A stretch of 42,244 nt of DNA, taken from the NCBI GenBank assembly GCA_027625095.1, contig JAQBXN010000071.1:1-42244 (forward strand), in the 5' to 3' direction. The position numbers and the translations under genes were made by a program. This DNA is from Planctomycetota bacterium. Lineage in GTDB: Bacteria > Planctomycetota > PUPC01 > JACPCR01. Shown in pieces: positions 24,904-33,700 of this stretch (position 1 is the stretch's first letter; each line of letters opens with the position of its first letter). The notes under the pieces were generated by a model that was given only the letters and a program-made list of their open reading frames with translations, ran no database searches and was not told the origin of the DNA.

Positions 24904-25890
24904 TTACGCCTCTTCATCAACCATTTCATCGTAAAACTTGACGTAATCATTCGGTTCCTCGCCTGCCCTCATTTGGATGGCACTTCTTGGATGCTGATTC
25001 AGAAGACCCGTCACCAGGTAAGGCACCTGATAGCCCCATTCCATCTTGGATTGGAGAGGCAGGCAATGCTGCTGGATACACTTCAGGATCGGTCGGATTC
25101 GGAACTTGGGATTGTGCAGGAACGCCAGCAGCAGTTCGAGGCTGCAGTTGCCCGCTCCGCGCCCCATTCCATTGATAGTTGCATCGATAAGATTCGCGCC
25201 GCCGATAAGCGCTTCGATGGTATTCGCAAAGGCGAGCTGCTGATTGTTGTGGGCGTGAATCCCTACTTCCTTTCCAGCAGGTTTGAGTTTTTCCAGGAAG
25301 AATTGCGTCTGGTCACGCACCTGCTCCGAGTACAGCGAGCCAAAACTGTCGACCACGTAAACGGTGCCTACCTCGCTCCCGGCCAGTTCATCGAGCGCTT
25401 CACCCATTTCCCGTTCATGAACGGTAGAGGCTGCCATGATATTGACGGTCGTCTCATAACCCTTGTCATGCGCGTCTTTGACCATATCCAGGGCCACTGG
25501 AATCTGATGGATGTAGGTGGCCACTCGTATCATGTCGACCACGCTTTCTGATGCTGGCAGGATGTCCTCCTTGTAGTCCGTCTTTTCCGCGTCTGCCATG
25601 ACACTGATCTTCAGGTCGGAATCGTTCTCACCCAGGATGCGGCGCATGTCATCCTCATCGCTGAATTTCCAGTCCCCGAATTCCTGCCGGGCGAAAAGTT
25701 TCTTCGATCCCTTGTAACCAATCTCCATGTAATGGACGCCCGCACTCACGCAAGCATCGTAGACGCCGCGCACAAAACCGTCTTCAAATTGATGATCGTT
25801 AATCAGCCCGCCATCGCGAACCGTGCAATCGAGTATCTTGATCTCCGGGCGGTAACCTACCCAACCGGTATTTTTGATTTTCTCAGACAT
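24904..25890 (-). CDS. DRE-TIM aldolase/lyase (HMGL-like)
   Basis: DRE-TIM metallolyase of 328 residues, close to the aldolase domain of 4-hydroxy-2-oxovalerate aldolases; the substrate is unknown. The metal and base motif DCTVRDGG is near residue 22. The HxH metal ligands lie in VGIHAHNNQQLAFAN, followed by INGMGRGAGNCSLELLL. ATG at 25890 has AAGGAG 11 nt upstream, slightly far; the frame runs 25 codons further without support. First gene of the aldolase-MOSC pair. Related stand-alone aldolases occur in surface-polysaccharide and amino-sugar loci, so an acidic or branched sugar role is conceivable. Confidence 0.85.
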   Translation of the reverse strand: MSEKIKNTGWVGYRPEIKILDCTVRDGGLINDHQFEDGFVRGVYDACVSAGVHYMEIGYKGSKKLFARQEFGDWKFSDEDDMRRILGENDSDLKISVMADAEKTDYKEDILPASESVVDMIRVATYIHQIPVALDMVKDAHDKGYETTVNIMAASTVHEREMGEALDELAGSEVGTVYVVDSFGSLYSEQVRDQTQFFLEKLKPAGKEVGIHAHNNQQLAFANTIEALIGGANLIDATINGMGRGAGNCSLELLLAFLHNPKFRIRPILKCIQQHCLPLQSKMEWGYQVPYLVTGLLNQHPRSAIQMRAGEEPNDYVKFYDEMVDEEA

Positions 25891-26124
25891 GAACTGCACA
25901 ACTCCTTGATTGAGAACTCCGTGGTGTTTTATCCGTTCCAACAGGCCGATTGGTCCGGGCGCCATGTAAATTCTGTGCCCGCTTGAAAGCGTTTTTCATT
26001 GCTGCTGACAGGCCTGCCAATCCCTCATTTCGAGGAAAGGGCGGACATCGTATCTTCTAGTTTGAGTTTCGCCGCCAGTTGAATTACGGGGTTCAACAGG
26101 CTGTTTAAAGGCTTTGCTCAGGCT

Positions 26125-27399
26125 TCAGGAATAATCAAAATTGAACGCGAGATTTATCTGTGGCCGGCCTGAGAAATCACTTTGAAACAAGACAAATCTG
26201 CCGTCAGGAGAGAGACAGGGATGCGGGTGCGCGGGTTGAGATTTCCACGACGCGCATGGGTGCAGCAGAAACCGGATTGTCACGTAAGGCTCTTGATCTG
26301 CCGGTGAATGATAGGTGCCAACATACACAAAGGAGAAGTGGGCATACGTGTAGCCATTTACGTCTGAGGCAAAGTGTTTTCCCGTGCCATCAAAGCCAAA
26401 ATGACACGAGTCCGGCCTCAGAAGATTGCGGGTGAGATCCACATACGAACTATCGGAAATGTGACGGCCGAGCTGCAATTCGTCCGCGGAAACGCGAACA
26501 GGAGAAGCCTCGTGCAGGGGAGCGCACCATTCGCCCTTGGGGTTTTCATACATGCTGAAGATCACCGAACCTTCCCTGCCACGCCAGGTACAATGTCCGC
26601 CGCTCACCATGGACTCATCGCGGCCTACGGGCACGGCACGCCAATCTGAACCATCATCTTTCAGCACATTGTGAAAGCATCCTTTTCCATCGTCAGGTGG
26701 CACGTCTTGCCAGCGCCAGGAGCCGTCGGGCGGAGTCAGCCACGAACCATCCGAAAGCTGCTCCATATTGCCCAGCACCAGGATGTCGTAGATGGAATCC
26801 GGATCGAGACTATGCGAATACTGGCTGTGATGATTGCGGAAGCCGTTGCCGTATTCGACAGGCCACCAGGTTCCGTCCACCACATCAAAGACATATGCTC
26901 CATGCGGTGCGCCCTCTGTCTTTCCATCGCCGAGGAATGTGCCCATCAGCACACGCCTGCCATCTGCCGATACTGTGTGAATCTGTGCCTGCCCTTTCCT
27001 CGTCGCAGGCTGGGGTGCCTCGCACACGATTTCTTCCTTGCCATCAAAGGTCACCTTCCTCAGCACAACGCGCTCACCCAGTGCTTCGAGATGGAAAGCA
27101 CATGAACCGTCCGGACTGAGGGCAAAGCCATGTGCCCCATCCTCCCCGCTGTATTCATGAATTGGGAAGACGCCGAAATTGTCCTCAGTGTCGCACATCC
27201 ACATTCCTGCCGGTCGGGATTTGTCGTCCGAACGATGCCGCAGGAAGACGAAGCGCTTCGAGTCCGGAGTCCAACACGGTCGGTCAAGATAGAACGCCTC
27301 GCTGTCTCGGGATTCATCAGAGGTCACCTGGACAACTTCGAGGGAAGGTGGTGAGCAAGGTGTGAGAAATCTAAAGGCTGACTTGGATTCGTGGGTCAT
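26125..27399 (-). CDS. Oligogalacturonate-lyase-like beta-propeller (PL22-like)
   Basis: Soluble beta-propeller of 424 residues with TolB/PD40-like repeats: LDRPCWTPDSKRFVFLR, GFALSPDGSCAFHL, HTVSADGRRVLMG and CLSPDGRFVLFQSDFSG. The NHHSQYSHS motif near residue 190, a GGHCTWRG near 270 and HPHPC near 393 would match the metal-binding histidines of PL22 oligogalacturonate lyases, which cleave unsaturated pectin fragments in the cytoplasm. No signal peptide is evident. No Shine-Dalgarno site; the gene is 234 nt upstream of the aldolase gene and may or may not share its transcript. Confidence 0.7.
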   Translation of the reverse strand: MTHESKSAFRFLTPCSPPSLEVVQVTSDESRDSEAFYLDRPCWTPDSKRFVFLRHRSDDKSRPAGMWMCDTEDNFGVFPIHEYSGEDGAHGFALSPDGSCAFHLEALGERVVLRKVTFDGKEEIVCEAPQPATRKGQAQIHTVSADGRRVLMGTFLGDGKTEGAPHGAYVFDVVDGTWWPVEYGNGFRNHHSQYSHSLDPDSIYDILVLGNMEQLSDGSWLTPPDGSWRWQDVPPDDGKGCFHNVLKDDGSDWRAVPVGRDESMVSGGHCTWRGREGSVIFSMYENPKGEWCAPLHEASPVRVSADELQLGRHISDSSYVDLTRNLLRPDSCHFGFDGTGKHFASDVNGYTYAHFSFVYVGTYHSPADQEPYVTIRFLLHPCASWKSQPAHPHPCLSPDGRFVLFQSDFSGRPQINLAFNFDYS

Positions 27400-27712
27400 G
27401 TTGTTTTGTGAAGGAGGAAGATTACAGGAAGAGCTCAGTGCATCTAATTCCGGCGCTATATCTTATCAAGCACAAACGATGAAAAGCTGAAAGGACCACG
27501 CCGGTGCCTGGTTTCTCTCTCCGGTTTCTAACCATACGCTCTCCTCCACCTTCACCTGCCGCAGGCCATCAGAAAGCAAACATTCTTACAAGTCGGAGCA
27601 CTCCAAATGGCGTGGCCCACTCTCTTTCGTGCGGACGCTTCTGAACCGCCAAGTATCACTGATTGGGCTGACGGCTAAGCCCACTGATGACACAGATCCG
27701 ACCTCCTCACTC
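27400..27712. other. Intergenic region downstream of the A2M gene
   Basis: 313 bp between the PL22-like gene start and the stop of the A2M giant. No gene, clear terminator or repeat was seen. The upstream regulatory region of the PL22-like gene must lie here, but no convincing promoter can be picked by eye. Confidence 0.4.
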
Positions 27713-30700
27713 TTATAACGCGGCCTTAATCTGCACTCCTTTCTGCTTGCCGCGGCGCATTTGATCAAACTGCTGGTAATTGAATTGTTGAATGGACTTG
27801 TTCTGCATCTGCAAATTCGAATCGTAAGAAGGACTGGTCGACTGCTCGAGCTGTTGCTGGGGGGGTTGGGTTTGCTGAGCAGATTCGGGGGCTCCAAGCC
27901 ACTTTTCGCCACGGTAAAAGGCGTAGCGAGTCTCGCCTTCACGGGCGATGACTGTGGCTTTGCCCCTGAGATTGTCCGCTATGTAAATACCGCGGAGATC
28001 GGTTTCACCACTGCGGAATTCGGTATCTTGGGTGCCGATGGCTTTGACGTGGACGTTGGCCTTGTAACCACCTTCAATGGCGTTGATGACGTTAGCGCGG
28101 ACGCGGCCACTGACGGCCTCTTCCTGAACTTCGATTTTCAGCGGAGTGATTAAGACCAGGCCACTGGCGAACAGGCCGTCTCCGCGGGCGATGAGGAGAT
28201 AAGCAGCTTCCTCTTTCAGATTGAGTTCGGCTTCTTTTTCCTTGTCGATGTAATCCTTACCGTCGCCGAGTTCTATGGTGTTTTCGAGTTCGGGCTTGAT
28301 GCCTGCCAGTTTTACCTGGGTGATGCTGCTGAGATTTTTTTCGCGCAAGTACAGCTTCATAAGGTCGACCCTGTAAACCTGCAGGTTGGCTTCCTTGATG
28401 TTGCGGTATTTGAGCTTTGCCTTGACCGGCTCGCCCGGGCGGAAGATGGAGACTTCTTCTAGCAAGAACCGCTTTTCTTCGAAATAACCGATGGCTTCCT
28501 TCGCATCGGGATACTGGTCCTTTACGAGCAGATACCACTGAATCGCATCGGCTGGTTTGCCGTGTGCATGGAAGATTTGGCCGAGGATATAGCGGGCGAA
28601 GTCCCTGTCTTTGCTCTCGCCATCGGCGACGAGCTTCGCGGAACTAAGCGCTTCGTCGTAATTACGCTGCCAGAAATGCCCGAGAGCGGTCATGTACTGA
28701 AAGCTCGATTGAAAGTTGCTCTTTTCATAACGCCTTTGGAAAACATTGGAAAGGCTCACCACTCGTTTGTAATCCTTGAGATCGAGGAACGCGTTCGTCA
28801 TGCTGAAGGCCGCATCGTCTCCGAGCGGGCTCACCGGATACAGGGTGAGGAACGAATCGAGCACGCGGATGCATTCGCTCAACATTTCGTTCTTGTCGGG
28901 GCTCCGGTCGCGGGCTTTCTTCTCGCCATGGGCGAGAGCAATCTGGTGCTCACGGTTGGCCAGGAGGTGGGCCTGGGGCGCCTGTTGGTAAAGGGCCTGA
29001 GAAAGCGCAAAGAGTGACGAAGCCACATCCGAGGTGTCCGGATACTCGCGCCAGAGGTCTTCCTGATAATCGATAGAACCGAGGAACTGTCCTTCGTCCT
29101 GCAACACTGCGCTGACATTGGAATCGTTAATAAAGCTGGCATCGATGGTGGCCCGGAGGACAAGCCAGGCCCTTTCGAATTCGCCGATGTCACGATAGGC
29201 GCGCCCCACGACCAGGATGCGATCGAACGGGATGAACAAGTCGGGGTAGCGTTCACGAAGCACCTCGAACATCTCGACAATTCGTTTGGCGTCATAGAAA
29301 TCCGGAGAGGTGTGAATCCAAAGCAGCATCCGGGCCACGTCCTTTTCATTGTAAGTGCGGTTGCGCGTGAACAGCTCAGAGAGGTAACCCAGAGCGCGGT
29401 CGTGGTTTCCATCGTTAAAGTAGGCGCTGCCGAGGTGATAGCGTTCGGCATCATTGAGGACGTAGTCGTCCGACGATTCTTCACCAAGTGCAAGCACTGA
29501 AATCTCGGATTTGGGCCCGATTCGCATACGGTCGGGATTAACCGAATCGCGCATGACGGTCGGCAGAACCCGGTAATCACCTGTGGCGTAAGCAACGAGC
29601 TCGTAACTGATATCACTGATTTGCTGCTGAGGTGGGAAGTGCATGACGATCGTCGAATCATGCACTTCGTGATGCTTGAAACTGCCCCTTAACGATCCTT
29701 CTACCAGGATCATCCCTGCCGGGATGTTTTCTTCGATGACCATGTATCCCTGGTAGCTGGTGTGGTATACATCGATCCAAACACGAGCGCGCTGGCCGAG
29801 GGAAAGCTTATGCACCGGCGAGGTGCTGACGACGCTCAACGGCAGGCCGCGATATTCCAGGTTGGCGTGGTAATAGTAGCGGTTGTGAATGTATGGGTAT
29901 TTAAACGATACGGGATCTTTGAGCGTGCTCGAAAAGCCTCGAATAGTTGCCGCGTAGGCGAATTCGCCGCGGCCCTCCATATCAAACTCCACCTCATTCC
30001 TTCCTGCCTGTAGAATGTCCATCGGCACAGGAATCAGCAACGAAGGCTGGTCACCTGCCGTTTCAATGCTCTTGATCAGCTTGCCGTTTACCTTCACCGC
30101 CAACCGATAATCCGCTTCGGCAAATTTTGTGTGACCGAAGTAATCCGCAAGAGCGGCAACCACCGGGCCACGGGCCTTGCCTGAGCTGAAGCCATAGCAA
30201 CCTTTCTGCTTCATGAGGTAATCTACGGCCTGCTTCACCCTGGCGGAAGTTGCCGACACCTTACTCATGGCAAGGAGCGAGATCGCGGTGACCTCGGTGC
30301 TGTCGTCCAGCCATGCATGAGCGCGTGTGCCTTCCCACCAGCAGGTCGTGATTGGCCCTTCCTGCTGCACCCTGGACTTGGCTTCGAGCACCTGCAGGAT
30401 CTCCTGCGCGATCTCCTTGCGGCCGAGATTCACAAACGTAAGTGCTGCGTATGCCAGGGCGGGGCTGCTGAGTTTGTTGCGTTCGCGGTAGAGCCGATTG
30501 GCGTTAGCGAAGTCTGCCTTGTTGCTTAACGAAAGCGCGTGAAGAATCACGGCCTTGGCATCGTTGTCCTGGGCGGCGACCTGCCGGAACTGATTCGTCA
30601 GCCAGTTTTGTGCAGCGTCGCTGGTTTGGTTGTGCACCGGCAGACCAGCCCGGGTGGCGGCCGACAAAGCCCAGTAAGACATGCTGGTTACGAAGGTGTC

Positions 30701-33700
30701 CGAATCGTTTTCAGGAGCCATCCATGCCCATCCTCCGTCCTGCCGCTGCGATACTACCAGTCCGCTGATAAGCGAAAGGCTGCGCTCGGTGAGGTCATGA
30801 ATGATCGAGTCCAGGGCCTTGATCTCCCTTGCGTATACAAGGCCGGAGATCGAAGCGAGGAGTTCGCTGCCGGGGAACGAGCCGACTGGCGGCGGAGGCG
30901 GCGGGAGAATGATGTCCCCTTCGGCTCTTTGCAGATGGCGGACGCCATTCATCGCCAGATCGAGCACTACTCGATCCTGTCTTGGGCTGATGGATACGGT
31001 CATCCATGTAGCTGTGTATGTCTGGTCCTTGGGGAGTTCGAGGGAAATCTTTGTATCGTCTCGGGCGATTCCACCTTCGTGGTCGGCATACTCCAGACCA
31101 TAAGGCCGGATGGGGAATTCCCGGGAGAGAGCGTCCTTCATTTTGTCCGCTTCCGCCGAGACCTCGATGGCCAGCATCAACGAAGGAGGCACGACGACGG
31201 AATCAAACAGGAACTCGGTATTGCCCTGCTTACTGATCTTGATCGTTTTGGAAAGGTTGTTGAGTGGTCTGCTCCCCTCAGAGAGCTTCAAAGTCAATTT
31301 AGCGTCTCCTTCGTAATCGGTCAGATTGTGGACGCGGGCCATGACCCGAACGCGGTCGCCCTCCTGGAGCAACCCTGGCGCTTTGATGGTGACGAAGAAA
31401 TCCTTCCGGGTAACGGCATTGGCCGTCGCCTCGCCAACCAGGGTCTCGACGGAACAGCCACGAGCAGTCAACCGCCACTGAGTGGTGTTCTCCGGCATGG
31501 GGATGGTGACTTTTGCTTTCCCGGTCTTGTCAGTCACAACGGCCGGCAGCCAGCGAACGGCATCAGGCATCTCACGGCGGGCGCGATCGGATTCACCACG
31601 CGTGCTGCTTCCGTCATCAAAGTCACCATTCCCGCCCATAACTTGATCTGCCAACTCCTCGCTGTCTTTGTTCGCTCCACGTTTTTTGCTCCCAGCATTT
31701 TCTCTGATCTTGCTCTCATAGGGGATGGCGATACTTGGCTTTCCTGGAGTGCGAGGAGCTCGAGCGGCGGCACTACCCTCACCGGGAGCGTTTTCTGGCA
31801 TCTCTGCAGCCAACATATCAACGGCACCGAACCCGTTTTGAACCGTTAGCCCCGACTGTTTCTGTAACTCCATCTGTCTGACCAGCCGTTCCGTCTCGTC
31901 CTGATAAGCCTTCAAAACCTCTTTCGTGATGCCATCACGCCTGAATCCGCAGGTACTGCCTGCTCGCAGTTCCGCATGCCTGTAGGCACCGGCCTGGAAG
32001 AAGTCGAGAATCTTCGGGGTGTTGTCGGGATAGATTGCGAAGAGAGCCTCATCCACGAGTGCCAGACTCAATTCGCCGGCTACCGGACGCCCCAATTGAT
32101 CGGTGACCGTGATTTCAACTTCCGCACCTTCTCCGGGCAGGAAGATTTCCTTCAGCGGCTTTACCTGCACTTTGAGTTCGCGCTCAACGTTGAAATCCTT
32201 TGACGCCGTTCGAAGCATCTGCTTATCCATCGTGGCCGCCGAGAGACGGAAGTTCGGAAAGTGGTCGTGCTTGAGCCCGAACTCGATCTTGTTGTAGCCC
32301 TTCTTTACGGGAAGAATCTCATAGTGAAGAATCTCCTCACCTTCCCAGGTCATCAGCGTCAGATTATTTTCAAGCCTTGAGTGCAGCCGCACCCTGGCTT
32401 CGCCCCCAACTTGAAAAGTATCGCTGTCAGAGAAGAAGCGGAGTTTGGTTGAGTCCTCGTCATCAGAAATCTGAACGCCGCCTTCACCGGTAACAGTCTG
32501 CTCAAAACGATCCTGCCCGGCAGCACGCAGGATGTAGTGCCCGCCCTTGCCCAACATGAGGCGCTGCACAGCTTTGCCGGTCTTGGCATCGGTCTTTAGT
32601 TTGTGTTCGCTTACTGTGACCTCCGCCGACGGCATCAAAGGCATTCTCATCCAGGGCACAGCCTCCAGCACCGGGTCTGGCTTTGGCGGCTGAGTGCGGA
32701 GAACGAACAATGTCACATCTTTGCCTACCGGCTTACCGTCCGGCCCATCAGCAGTAACTGTTACATCAAACGGTTCACCCGAGAGGATGAGGTCCTGGCT
32801 GACATGGACGCTCAAACTAAAACCAAGCGTGGCCAGGAAAAGCCCTTCATTCGTGCGAACATTTTCGCCTTCAATCGAAGCCTGAAAGAAAAGCGAGCTG
32901 CCGGGCGTCATCCCGGTCGTATCAAATTTGATCTTAAGCCTGCCCTTGGGGTCGGTCTTTTCGAGATAGGTCTTCCCATCTGGCAGGAAGTAACGCACCT
33001 GCCTGTCAGCAACCGGCTCGCCCCAGTAGTAGGAGGCGGTAAGCTCACCCTCCACGCTCTCGCCGCGAAAATAGACCTTCTGGGGAAAGCTGAATTTCAG
33101 CCGCATCTTATCCAGTTGAAATTTCTGGACCACAAAGTTTCCAGTGAAAGTGGGGCCGTCCTGGTGGTGCTGGCGCTCCGCGGCGGCATAAAAACGACGA
33201 GCAATGACAGTGTAAGAGCCAAGAGGGGAGCCAGTATCAAGCCGCATTTTTGTGTTAAACGTGCCGAATTCTGAAAGCTTCAGCTCTTCCTGGCGCAGCA
33301 TACGGCCCTGGGGATCATTCACGCTGACGGTGTATGTCTCGCCCGCAGGTGCACGATAAGAGCCATCCTTCACCTCGCGAAGGATTCCCCGGATAGAGAC
33401 CTCGTGCCCGGGCCGATACGCGCTTCGGTCAGTATAGATAAAGCCACGCGGGGTCAGACCCTGACTGAAACCGAGGCCTTGCAGGGAGACATCATTGGAT
33501 GCAACGCTGCCACCCTTGCCGGCAAACACCCGAACGTCATCCAGGCCATTCAGCTCGTCAAACTTTTTACGAAAAACACCATCCTTACCCGTCTTGCCAG
33601 TAGCAAAAACCTTCCTGCCGTCGCTGATGAGCAGATCGACGCCCTCCTCCGGTTTCGAACCGAGCATGTTCTGCACAAAGACCAGCAGCTCCCGGCGACT

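Noticed and set aside
30539..31849. Long open frame on the plus strand (436 codons)
   Set aside because: Shadow of the A2M gene, whose family motifs continue on the minus strand throughout.
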